A stretch of DNA of 64,000 nucleotides from Caldilineaceae bacterium (GTDB lineage: Bacteria > Chloroflexota > Anaerolineae > Caldilineales > Caldilineaceae), in contig JACKBC010000040.1 in assembly GCA_020634755.1 (NCBI GenBank), forward strand, positions 4,005-68,004, read 5' to 3'. The notes beneath the pieces were generated by a model, which ran no database searches, had not been told where the DNA came from, and saw only the letters and a list, made by a program, of their open reading frames with translations. The translations under genes were made by a program, and so were the position numbers. Position 1 is the stretch's first letter. Every line of letters begins with the position of its first letter. This document shows, one piece after another, positions 25,365-33,335 of the stretch.

Positions 25365-26419
25365 GCCCGAACCCCTCTCCAGCGGATGCGATAATTTTGC
25401 AGCAGCAGCAGGCCCAGCGTCACCAGCAGCAGCGTGGCCTGAATCACGTCGCCCAAATAGGCCGGTACGCCCAGCGCCCGGCTGACGGTCTGCGCGCCGG
25501 TATCGATGAGCCCCAGAAAGAAAGCAGCCAACGCCACGCCCCAGGCCTGCAAACCGCCCAGCGTGGCCACAATAATGCCCGTATAGCCATAGCCTGGTGA
25601 AATGGCGTCGATCAGGTGATAGTGGATGCCGGCGATTTCGCTGACGCCGGCCAGCCCAGCAATACCGCCGCTGATCAGTGCCGAGGTGAGCAGCGTGCGC
25701 TCGACGCGTATGCCGGCAAAGCGCGCCGCATTGCGGTTGAGCCCGACGGCCTGCATGCGGAAACCCAGCGCCGTGCGCGCCAGCACAAACCAGAGCAGCG
25801 CAATGGTAAGCACGGCCAGCACAAAGCCCAAATGCAGCCGCGAGCGTGGAATCAGCTTGGGGAAAATGGCGCTGGCGGCAATTTCTGGCGACTGTGGCCA
25901 CTGGGAGATGGGATCGCGCCAGGGACCGTTGAGCAGCGCGCTGACGCCAAAAAGCGCCACCGAATTGAGCAGCAGCGTAGTTACCACTTCGTCAATGGCC
26001 AGCTTCACCTTCATGAGCGCCGGGATCAGCGCCCAGGCCATGCCCGCCACAAAGCCACCCATAATGATGAGCAACAATGCAATGGGGGCAGGAACTCTTT
26101 CCATGTGCAGCCCAATGGCGGTGGCCGCGGTGGCGCCCGCATAGAGCTGCCCTTCGGCGCCAATGTTCCAATAGCCGCCGGCAAAGGCAAAGCTGACGGC
26201 CGCGCCGGTGAGCAGCAGCGGTGTCGTTTTGACCAGCACTTCAATCAGGCTGACGCGCCCGGTGAGCGGCTGCACCAGGAAATACCAGTACGCCTCCAGC
26301 GGGTTTACGTTGACCAGCAGCACCAGCAGCGCCGTTAACAAGAAGGTAATGAGGATGGCCGCCAGGGGAATTAACAATTGGCGGAAGCGAGTTGGGTTGG
26401 CGCGTTCGAGTTGGAGCAT
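25361..26419 (-). CDS. BMP/nucleoside-type ABC transporter permease (YufP-like)
   Basis: A 352-residue permease with about ten hydrophobic segments. The family motif NIGAEGQLYAGA lies at about residues 86-97, and AVGLNRNAARFAGI matches the conserved cytoplasmic loop. The ATG at 26419 has no clear ribosome site and starts 11 bases after the DinB-like gene, so it may be translated by coupling. Its stop overlaps the start of the second permease. Confidence 0.9.
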   Translation of the reverse strand: MLQLERANPTRFRQLLIPLAAILITFLLTALLVLLVNVNPLEAYWYFLVQPLTGRVSLIEVLVKTTPLLLTGAAVSFAFAGGYWNIGAEGQLYAGATAATAIGLHMERVPAPIALLLIIMGGFVAGMAWALIPALMKVKLAIDEVVTTLLLNSVALFGVSALLNGPWRDPISQWPQSPEIAASAIFPKLIPRSRLHLGFVLAVLTIALLWFVLARTALGFRMQAVGLNRNAARFAGIRVERTLLTSALISGGIAGLAGVSEIAGIHYHLIDAISPGYGYTGIIVATLGGLQAWGVALAAFFLGLIDTGAQTVSRALGVPAYLGDVIQATLLLVTLGLLLLQNYRIRWRGVRA

Positions 26420-26430
26420 GACGATGGCAG

Positions 26431-26901
26431 TTAGTTTGGGGCGGGCAGGTTGGCATAAAGGAGGTCGCGCGTCAGCTCGGCGTGACCCATGTGCTCGGCG
26501 GCGTGGCGCATGACGACCATCAAGATGGCGCGTCCACTCATTGGGCCGCGGCGCGGATGGGTGAATGGTTGATCCAGCATGTCGTCACCCAGGGCAAGCA
26601 AGCTCTTCTCAATGTGCTCTTGCAGCGCTGCCCACTGTGCGCGTACCGGCTCGGCTGATTCACCGACGGCGGCAAACTCGGCATCGCGATCGCGTTGCAC
26701 CGCTTGGCCGCACAGCAAACCGAGAATTACCTCTGCCATGTTGCCCATCATGTGTATGGCCAATGTATAAAGGCTGCTGCCATTGGCATACGGCTGCCAG
26801 TTGAGTTGCTCGCTGTTTAGCCCGTCCAAACAGTCGACAATGCGAGTAACAGAGCGCGCTGTGAAGGTCCAGTAGAGATCGAGTTCGGTAGGGGTTGTCA
26901 T
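26431..26901 (-). CDS. DinB-like superfamily protein
   Basis: A 156-residue all-helical protein. It starts with LDLYWTFTARSVTRIVDCLDGL; a histidine in LAIHMMGNMAE and the C-terminal RHAAEHMGHAELTRDLL give the three-histidine metal pattern of DinB/YfiT-like proteins. Some family members are thiol-dependent S-transferases; this one's reaction is unknown. The ATG at 26901 is chosen because the upstream in-frame part has no similarity and overlaps the leader. Next to the permease genes. Confidence 0.75.
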   Translation of the reverse strand: MTTPTELDLYWTFTARSVTRIVDCLDGLNSEQLNWQPYANGSSLYTLAIHMMGNMAEVILGLLCGQAVQRDRDAEFAAVGESAEPVRAQWAALQEHIEKSLLALGDDMLDQPFTHPRRGPMSGRAILMVVMRHAAEHMGHAELTRDLLYANLPAPN

Positions 26902-27025
26902 TTTATCTGTTTTTCTAGTGGAAAGCGGTTTGGGCTGGCGATCTGCTCTGACACTCAGCAATGCGGAAGTTGTCTGGCTGCATTATAACAGAAAAGCTGG
27001 GCCATGCAACCCAGCTTTATCATCT

Positions 27026-27814
27026 TTATGCTCGCAAATTATCCGCCGCACCGTCCTGTCGCCGCTGCCAGGCCACCACATCTTGATAAGCCACATCGCC
27101 ACCAAAAATATCCAGCGCGCTGCCAATGGTCAGATCGACGCGGCCGTGGCCCAGCGTCTTGACCAATGCCAGATCGGCCAAATTGCGCGCGCCGCCGGCA
27201 TAGGTGACCGGTAGCGGCGACCACTTCCCCAGCAGCTCGACCAGCGGCTCCACAATGCCCAAGCGCTTGCCCTCCACATCCACGCCATGCACCAGGAACT
27301 CGGCGCAAAACTGGGCCAGCCATTCTAGCGTCTCGCGGTTGACGGCCACATCGGTAAATTTTTGCCAGCGGTCGGTGACAATCCAATAGGCGTCATCGCG
27401 CCAGCGGCAGCTCAGATCGAGCACCAGCCGCTGCTGGCCCACGGCGGCCACCAGCTCGTGCAGTCGCGCCAGATCGACCTGGCCCTGTTGAAACACGTAT
27501 GAGGTTACAATTACGTGGCTGGCGCCAGCGTCTAGATATTCGGCCGCGTTGGTGGGCGTAATGCCGCCGCCCATCTGCATGCCGCCTGGGTAGGCAGACA
27601 GAGCCGACAGGGCGGCCTCCCGGTTGCCCGGCCCCAGCGCAATCACGTGGCCGCCGCACAACTGGTTGCGCCGGTACATTTCGGCATATGCCGCTGGTGC
27701 GCGGTCCGTTTCAAAATTGGTGATGGGGTGCGGCGCATCGCCATCGCCCAGCGTGCCGCCTACAATCTGCACGACGCGGCCGTTGCGTAAGTCAATACAG
27801 GGTCTAAATCGCAT
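27026..27814 (-). CDS. hisA: HisA, phosphoribosylformimino-AICAR ribotide isomerase, eukaryotic type
   Basis: A 262-residue TIM-barrel isomerase of histidine biosynthesis. The protein follows the eukaryotic HIS6 pattern rather than bacterial HisA: PCIDLRNGRVVQIVGGTL at the start, HVIALGPGNREAAL, QMGGGI, VIVTSYVF, VLDLSCRW, EFLVHGVDVEG, VTYAGGARN and LTIGSALDIFGG. The catalytic aspartates are expected at D8 and at D132 in DLSCR. ATG with a weak ribosome site. No other histidine gene is visible in the window. Located between the DinB-like gene and a repeat-rich gap. Confidence 0.85.
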   Translation of the reverse strand: MRFRPCIDLRNGRVVQIVGGTLGDGDAPHPITNFETDRAPAAYAEMYRRNQLCGGHVIALGPGNREAALSALSAYPGGMQMGGGITPTNAAEYLDAGASHVIVTSYVFQQGQVDLARLHELVAAVGQQRLVLDLSCRWRDDAYWIVTDRWQKFTDVAVNRETLEWLAQFCAEFLVHGVDVEGKRLGIVEPLVELLGKWSPLPVTYAGGARNLADLALVKTLGHGRVDLTIGSALDIFGGDVAYQDVVAWQRRQDGAADNLRA

Positions 27815-27851
27815 AGTGGATGCTCTTTATAATATTTACATAATATTTACT

Positions 27852-27935
27852 CACGTTACGCAGCGACAGCCAGTCTGCTAGAGGGAAACAGGCACGTCGG
27901 CTCGCCGACTTTCCTCTAGGCTTGCGTAACATAAG
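27852..27935 (+). mobile_element. 84-bp MITE-like element, family E, uninterrupted
   Basis: CACGTTACGCAGCG to GCTTGCGTAACATAAG, same length and mostly identical to the outer element at 18626-18793. It is flanked by an imperfect direct repeat (ATATTTACT at 27843-27851, ATATTTATA at 27936-27944), consistent with a 9-bp target duplication. It serves as the empty site for the nested insertion. Confidence 0.8.
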
Positions 27936-28109
27936 ATATTTATATTGAGGGGATTGCATGCTTCGATACTCGAGTGCAACATGTCTCGTAGACCCGCGTG
28001 CGACGCACTGCCGCCACGGGGACTGTTTTCCGGCTATTTTGCGGGCCAGTGCGACGCACGCTAATCGCCTCTACCCGACTGAAATACGTATGCACACCCC
28101 TCATTTATA

Positions 28110-28197
28110 TTCAGCAGATCGCAACGGCAAGCGATGGCGTCGGATTCAACCATCGGGACCGACGCCTATATGGCCAACACCGTTGCAGTGTACGGAT
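28110..28197 (+). repeat. 88-bp interspersed repeat, family A
   Basis: Collinear with 18874-18961; ends TTCAGCA and TACGGAT are mutated versions of the ATCAGTA/TACTGAT pair. Shares GGATTCAAC and CCAACACCGTTGC. Confidence 0.75.
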
Positions 28198-28556
28198 AGT
28201 ACGTGCTGTCACAAAACGCTCGTTGACCAGCGTAGTACATGCCACATGGCCTTGTCAAAAATTGGGCTGATCGGCTGTACAGAAATATTGATGATTGGTA
28301 ACTATCTAGGTGTTGCCTGAGCTTGCCGAAGGGAGCACCGGCCTTCGACAAGCTCAGCCCTCGAGGATCTGGATAGTTACGATGATTGTAGATTTTCTAA
28401 CCACTCCAAGACATGCTACCATACAAAAATGATCCTCTCGGACAGATGCTTTTTATGAGCGCATTTTATCTGCCAATCAGGTTGAATAGCCGTAAAAGTC
28501 GGATACGCCCCACTATCGCGGCGGCAACTGAATTACTACTCAAAACAGCCATATTA

Positions 28557-28590
28557 CAAACAACATTACGTGACAAACAACATTACGTGA
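28557..28590 (+). promoter_or_regulatory. Two perfect 17-bp direct repeats before the BMP lipoprotein gene
   Basis: ACAAACAACATTACGTG occurs twice without spacing (28557-28573 and 28574-28590), followed by a partial third copy (ACAGACAACATAATGG) that runs into the ribosome site GGAGGAG. Possible operator or translation-control element. Confidence 0.45.
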
Positions 28591-28615
28591 CAGACAACAT
28601 AATGGAGGAGAAGCC

Positions 28616-29662
28616 ATGCTGCATCGTATCTTATTGACCATTGCGCTGCTGGGCGCCTTGCTGACGGGCTGTGTTGCGCCCCCACCTGGCGCTGGTGATT
28701 CCACGGGCGCGTCGTCTGCTGCACCTGCCAATGATGGCAAGCTGACGGTGTTTGGCGCCTACGCTACCGCCATTGAGGAGCCGTGGGATGGCGTGATCCA
28801 CACCGCGCTCAATCAAGCGCAGGACGCGGGCGACATCACCTATACTTATTCAGATGACATTGGCTATGCCGGCGACATGGAGCGCATTCTGCGTGAAGTG
28901 GCTGAGGAAAACGCGCCGGATATTATCTTTGGGGATGCTTTTGGCAATGAAGAAGCTGTGCGCCGCGTGGCCAAAGATTATCCCGATATTGCCTTTGTCT
29001 TCGGCTCGGGCGGCGGTCCGGTGGAGCCCAACTTTTCGGTCTTTGACAATTGGATTCACGAACCGGCCTATTTGTGCGGCATATTGGCCGGCGGACTGAC
29101 CAAGAGCAATGTGATTGGCGTGGTGGGTGGTCTGCCCGTGCCCGAGGTGAATCGCATTGTCAATGCCTTTATTGCCGGCGCCACCTCAGTGAATCCCGAT
29201 GTGGATGTGAAGACCACTTTTATCAACAGCTGGTTTGACCCGGCCGCGGCCAAAGAGGCAGCATTGGCGCAAGTGGATGCCGGTGCGGATGTGCTCTTTG
29301 CCGAGCGTTTTGGCGTCATTGAAGCAGCAGCGGAAAATGGCTTGTACGCCTTTGGCAATATGAGCGACCAGAAAGAGTTGGCGCCGGAGAATGTGGTCAG
29401 CGGGCCGGTTTGGCACATGGAGCCAACGGTGGATTACATTGTGGGGCAAGTGCAGGCGGGTGCGTACACGGCTCAGGATTTAAAAGACTTTAGCATGATG
29501 GCCAAAGGGGGCGCCAGCTTGGCCGAAATCAACAGCGACGTCACCGGCGGCATCCCGGCTGAACTGACCGAACAGGTAATGACCAAGCAGGAAGAGATCA
29601 TCAACGGCCTTTTCCGCGTGGACATTGATGAAGCACAGCCGCCCGCTTCGTCGGCGCAGTAA
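28616..29662 (+). CDS. BMP family ABC transporter substrate-binding lipoprotein
   Basis: A 348-residue basic-membrane-protein (PnrA-like) binding protein. The leader is Sec-type with lipobox LTGC (Cys19), followed by a Pro/Gly/Ser/Ala linker. Core features include WDGVIHTALNQA, DIIFGDAFGNEEAVRRVAKDYPDIAFVFGSG, PAYLCGILAGGLTKSNVIGVVGG and a C-terminal SEINSDV-like end. Such proteins bind nucleosides or related ligands. ATG with GGAGGAG 5 bases upstream. The ATPase gene follows 250 bases later; permeases are at 24417-26419 on the other strand. Confidence 0.92.
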   Translation: MLHRILLTIALLGALLTGCVAPPPGAGDSTGASSAAPANDGKLTVFGAYATAIEEPWDGVIHTALNQAQDAGDITYTYSDDIGYAGDMERILREVAEENAPDIIFGDAFGNEEAVRRVAKDYPDIAFVFGSGGGPVEPNFSVFDNWIHEPAYLCGILAGGLTKSNVIGVVGGLPVPEVNRIVNAFIAGATSVNPDVDVKTTFINSWFDPAAAKEAALAQVDAGADVLFAERFGVIEAAAENGLYAFGNMSDQKELAPENVVSGPVWHMEPTVDYIVGQVQAGAYTAQDLKDFSMMAKGGASLAEINSDVTGGIPAELTEQVMTKQEEIINGLFRVDIDEAQPPASSAQ

Positions 29663-29799
29663 GGGAAACTCTTGGGATTTTGTAGAAAAATAATTACGGT
29701 GGCTTACGTGTTACGTGTTGCGTATTTTGTATTGCGTGTACCGGTCGAGACATTTGTTCATTATGGTGTAGTACTTTTCGTTAACACGACCTTCCGTAA

Positions 29800-29845
29800 C
29801 GCTACAGGCGCAAACGGAAAACAAAAAACGTTTGCGCCTGTAGCG
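29800..29845 (+). repeat. 17-bp perfect hairpin between BMP lipoprotein and ATPase genes
   Basis: CGCTACAGGCGCAAACG (29800-29816) pairs exactly with 29829-29845 across a 12-base A-rich loop. No T-run follows. Such a structure can protect the 3' end of the abundant binding-protein message and lower ATPase expression. Confidence 0.65.
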
Positions 29846-29913
29846 CTTAGTGCGTCGTTTGCGTTAAACCCCACGATTTTACCCCGAATTGCAACTCAGA
29901 GGACGAATCTATT

Positions 29914-31470
29914 GTGTCGGATGCCTATGCCGTCGAGCTGCGCCACATTACCAAACGGTTTGGTACGCTCGTCGCCAATGACAATGTGAGTTTGGCCGTG
30001 CGCACGGGAGAAATTCACGCGCTGCTGGGTGAGAATGGCGCGGGCAAGAGTACGCTGATGCGTATTCTCTATGGGCTCTATCACGCCGATGCTGGCGAAA
30101 TTCTGGTGCGTGGTCAGCCGACCGCCATTGGCTCGCCCAAGGACGCCATTGGCGCCGGCATTGGCATGGTGACGCAACACTTTGCGCTGGCCGCGCCGCT
30201 GAGCGTGGCCGAGAATGTGGTGCTGGGATACACCAAGGGCGCCCGCATTGCGCCCAAGCAGATCGAAGCGCAGGTGGCAGAAGCGGCGCGGCGTTTTGAT
30301 CTGCGCGTGCAGCCGGCCAGCCTGGTGCGCGATTTGTCTGTGGGCGAGCGACAGCGGGTGGAAATTTTGAAGGCGCTGTATCGCCAGGCCCGCGTGCTCA
30401 TTTTGGATGAACCGACCGCTGTGCTGGCGCCGCAAGAGGCGGACCAGCTTTTTGCCACGTTGCGCCATTTGCAGGCCGACGGGCTGTCGGTCATCTTTAT
30501 CAGCCACAAGCTGCATGAAGTAATGCAGATCACCGACCAAGTGACGGTGCTGCGCAATGGCCAGGTGAGTGGCGCCGTGGCCACGCGCCACACCAGCGAA
30601 GCCGAGCTGGCGCGCATGATGGTGGGGCGTTCGCTGCATCCGGTTGCCAAGCCCGCCGTGGTGGATGTGGCCCGCCGGGTGGCGCTGCAATTGGATCAGG
30701 TTTCGGCGTTGGACAACAAGGGACTCCCCGCACTCAAAGAGGTGACCCTGGCGGTACATGCCGGTGAGATTCTGGGGCTGGCCGGTGTCTCTGGCAATGG
30801 CCAGGTGGAGCTGGCGCAGCTGTTGGACGGCACGCGCCCATGCCAGCGCGGACGTATTACCGTCACCGATGGGGCCGGTCGCACCACCGACATCACCAAT
30901 GCCGATCCACCAGTGGTCATGCAGGCGGGCGTGGGGCGCATCCCCGAAGAACGCCATGACAGCGTCATCGGCGAAATGACGGTGGCGCAGAATATGGCGA
31001 TTGAGCATTTAAATGAGTTTGTTAAAGCGGGCTTGCTGGATCAGCACGCCATGCTGACGCATGCCGAAAAGCTCATTGATGCGTATCAGATCAAAGCCGC
31101 GCCGCACCACAAGATCCGCACGCTTTCTGGCGGCAATATGCAGAAAGTGATTCTGGCTCGGGTGCTAGAGCGCAACCCCAGCGTGGTAATCGTGGCCCAG
31201 CCCACGCGCGGATTGGATGTGGGCGCCACTGAGTATGTGCGCGGCAAGCTGGCGGAACAGCGTCAGCGCGGCGCCGCTATTCTGCTGATTTCGGAAGATT
31301 TGGACGAAATCTTGGAACTTTCCGATCGGGTGGCTGTCATATATGAAGGTCGAATCATGGCTGTTTTACCTGTGGAAAGTGCCACCGAAGATAGGATTGG
31401 ATTGTTGATGGCGGGCGTTGATGCCGAGCTTGCAACGAGCGGCATGTCCATCGGTGGTAAACTAATCTAG
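29914..31470 (+). CDS. BMP/nucleoside ABC transporter ATP-binding protein, tandem ATPase (YufO-like)
   Basis: A 518-residue double ATPase. The first half has Walker A GENGAGKST, signature LSVGERQR and Walker B VLILDEPTA. The second half has a degenerate P-loop (GVSGNGQVEL), signature LSGGNMQK and VVIVAQPTRGLDVGA, as usual for sugar- and nucleoside-type tandem ATPases. GTG start at 29914 with AGAGGA 10 bases upstream. It energises the importer formed with the lipoprotein before it and, by inference, the two permeases on the opposite strand. Confidence 0.92.
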   Translation: MSDAYAVELRHITKRFGTLVANDNVSLAVRTGEIHALLGENGAGKSTLMRILYGLYHADAGEILVRGQPTAIGSPKDAIGAGIGMVTQHFALAAPLSVAENVVLGYTKGARIAPKQIEAQVAEAARRFDLRVQPASLVRDLSVGERQRVEILKALYRQARVLILDEPTAVLAPQEADQLFATLRHLQADGLSVIFISHKLHEVMQITDQVTVLRNGQVSGAVATRHTSEAELARMMVGRSLHPVAKPAVVDVARRVALQLDQVSALDNKGLPALKEVTLAVHAGEILGLAGVSGNGQVELAQLLDGTRPCQRGRITVTDGAGRTTDITNADPPVVMQAGVGRIPEERHDSVIGEMTVAQNMAIEHLNEFVKAGLLDQHAMLTHAEKLIDAYQIKAAPHHKIRTLSGGNMQKVILARVLERNPSVVIVAQPTRGLDVGATEYVRGKLAEQRQRGAAILLISEDLDEILELSDRVAVIYEGRIMAVLPVESATEDRIGLLMAGVDAELATSGMSIGGKLI

Positions 31471-31474
31471 TCAG

Positions 31475-31503
31475 TTGCCACTTTGGGCAGAATCCGGTAC
31501 AAT
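31475..31503 (+). promoter_or_regulatory. Sigma-70-type promoter for the third sugar transporter
   Basis: TTGCCA (31475-31480) and TACAAT (31498-31503) are separated by exactly 17 bases, starting 4 bases after the ATPase stop. Transcription from here would give a leader of about 350 bases before the ATG at 31858. Confidence 0.55.
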
Positions 31504-31857
31504 AATTTTTACCCCCATGGCAACGGAATTTGGGAATAGTCGAAAAGGTCTTTCTTTGGGTTCTAATTTGGGAAAGACCTTAGGCCAGCTGTTAGTATGT
31601 TTGCTCCTTATACAGTTGAAGCTTCGTTCTGTCTGTAGCTAAAGAGATGCGCAATCCCCTCTCATCAGCGCGCCGCTTTTTCACACTATAGACATCTAAA
31701 GAGAATTGTGCATGTTGATCCCCGTCGAGCAAGTTCTGGATCTTTTCTGTGAGCCCAATGTGCGTCTTTGATCCGCAGATACACACCGAGCGATCCAACA
31801 GAATCTTGGCTCAGTCAATATACTCTCACAAGCAGTACATACACAAGGAGGACGTCC
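31504..31857 (+). other. Long untranslated leader with hairpin
   Basis: About 350 bases without a supported gene. A 10-bp stem (AAGGTCTTTC 31545-31554 with GAAAGACCTT 31572-31581) lies near its start. Known riboswitch classes were not recognised. A 68-codon reading frame on the minus strand (31592-31798) has no recognisable similarity. Confidence 0.4.
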
Positions 31858-33216
31858 ATGAGTTCGAAACAATTTAGCCGTCGTGATTTTCTACGCATGA
31901 GCGCCATGACTGCCGCCGGTGCGGCCTTGGTGGCCTGCGCTCCTGCTGCGGCGCCCGGTGCTGGTGGTTCGAGCGCGCCCGGCGCTGATAAATCACTTAG
32001 TTTTTGGATGTGGAACACCTTTGCACCCCCAGCCGATGAGTTGATGCAGGAAAAGCTCAATGGGTGGGCCGAAGCCAATGGCGTCACTATCGACATTTCG
32101 CGCGATGCCGATCCCAATATGCAGACCAAAGTCATGCCAGCAATTGAGGCCGGCACGTTGCCCGATGCCATGTTTATCAATTCTGGCGTGGGTTTACAGA
32201 TGACCGATGCGCAGGCGCTGGAGCCGCTTACCGATCTCTTCCCCGAGATTGGCGATGCGCACGGCGGCTGGCAGCCGCGCCTGGACAGCTATGTCACGCG
32301 CGATGGCGTCATCACTTTCCTGCCCTATTCCATTGATACGCCCATGGTGCAATTCCGCCGGGACCTGTATGAAGAGGCTGGCGTCACCGTCCCCGAAGGC
32401 CAATGGACGTGGGATGAGACGCGTGACCTTACGCTTGAAGCATCTAAGTATACCGAAGATCAGGGCAACAAACTCTATGGTTGGGGCTTTGGCGTGGTCA
32501 AATTGCAGCATGATGGCTGGTGCACCGATCTGTTCCGCAACTATGGCGCCGACCTGTGGGACGAGACCGGCACAAAGATCATTTTGGCCGATGAGAAGAT
32601 GGCGGAGGCCACGGCCGCGCTCAATTATGCCAAAGAGTGTTGGGATCTGGGGCTCTTCCCGCCCGATGCCGCCGCCTATGACTATGCGGCTAACAACAAG
32701 GCCTATTTGGAAAAGCAGGCGCTGTTGGTGATCAACGCCGCTTCTATCTATGTGGCGGCTCAGGAAAGTGACCCCGAACTGGCCGAGGCGACTGGTTTGG
32801 CGCCCAAGCCCAAGGCTTTGCGCGATACCACGGATGCCGGTCTGCGCTATACGGTGGTAATGTCCAAAGATTCGCAGAATAAAGAGACGGCCACCGACCT
32901 GATCCGGGCGCTCTTTGACAGCGATATCTACGCCCCGTGGCTGGAAAAGGGCTTTGTGGCCAACGTGCTCAAAGAGTATGATTCCCTGCCCATGTGGGAA
33001 GGAACGCGCAAGGCCTTCAACCTGGCCGCCCAAATTGGCACCTATGGCGGCTACCCAGCGCCCTATGACAATGCCGCCATGTCCGAACTTAGCGGTAGCC
33101 CGGATGCCCCGGTTGGCTCCATGGTCGTGCGCGTGCTCATCGACGGCTGGACGCCCGAAGACGCGATTGCCGAAGCCGATGAATTCTCAAAACGCGTTTT
33201 CTCAAAGTATTTCTAG
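31858..33216 (+). CDS. Sugar ABC transporter substrate-binding lipoprotein (family 3)
   Basis: A 452-residue extracellular solute-binding protein. Tat motif SRRDFLR, hydrophobic stretch and lipobox LVAC, then a Gly/Ala/Pro/Ser linker, as in the family 1 protein. Start ATG at 31858 with AAGGAGG 6 bases upstream. The mature part begins with a typical LSFWMWNTF strand. Followed by two permeases. Sequence differs clearly from the other two transporter families in the window, so a separate substrate is likely. Confidence 0.93.
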   Translation: MSSKQFSRRDFLRMSAMTAAGAALVACAPAAAPGAGGSSAPGADKSLSFWMWNTFAPPADELMQEKLNGWAEANGVTIDISRDADPNMQTKVMPAIEAGTLPDAMFINSGVGLQMTDAQALEPLTDLFPEIGDAHGGWQPRLDSYVTRDGVITFLPYSIDTPMVQFRRDLYEEAGVTVPEGQWTWDETRDLTLEASKYTEDQGNKLYGWGFGVVKLQHDGWCTDLFRNYGADLWDETGTKIILADEKMAEATAALNYAKECWDLGLFPPDAAAYDYAANNKAYLEKQALLVINAASIYVAAQESDPELAEATGLAPKPKALRDTTDAGLRYTVVMSKDSQNKETATDLIRALFDSDIYAPWLEKGFVANVLKEYDSLPMWEGTRKAFNLAAQIGTYGGYPAPYDNAAMSELSGSPDAPVGSMVVRVLIDGWTPEDAIAEADEFSKRVFSKYF

Positions 33217-33232
33217 AAGAATTTCTAGCAGA

Positions 33233-33327
33233 GTTTCAGGGAGGCAAAGTTGCAGAGTAGCAGGGTGGTAGGGAGTTGTCAAGACTCGCCTGCCCCTTTG
33301 CAACTCTGCCCCCTTGTCCCTTTAGGG
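33233..33327 (+). repeat. Low-complexity inverted spacer
   Basis: CAGGGAGGCAAAGTTGCAGAGTAGCAGGG-like purine-rich sequence is followed by TGCCCCTTTGCAACTCTGCCCCC-like sequence; TTGCAGAGT and ACTCTGCAA-type arms pair. It sits between binding-protein and permease genes, the same position as the spacer at 1456 in the first transporter. Confidence 0.55.
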
Positions 33328-33335
33328 AGAACCTA

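Larger units (their letters stand above)
27815..28615. other. 800-bp divergent intergenic region with several repeats
   Basis: No gene is supported. It contains an intact 84-bp element (27852-27935), an 88-bp element (28110-28197), a 15-bp near-perfect inverted repeat (28318-28332 with 28342-28356, containing the CCTTCGACAAGCTCA sequence) and 17-bp direct repeats just before the BMP lipoprotein gene. Confidence 0.6.

Noticed and set aside
27958..28320. Reading frames of 90 to 120 codons in the repeat-rich gap
   Set aside because: They run through the 88-bp repeat and have unlikely composition; no ribosome site or family match.
31592..31798. A 68-codon minus-strand reading frame in the leader of the third sugar importer
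   Set aside because: No ribosome site, no recognisable similarity, and it lies opposite a likely leader transcript.
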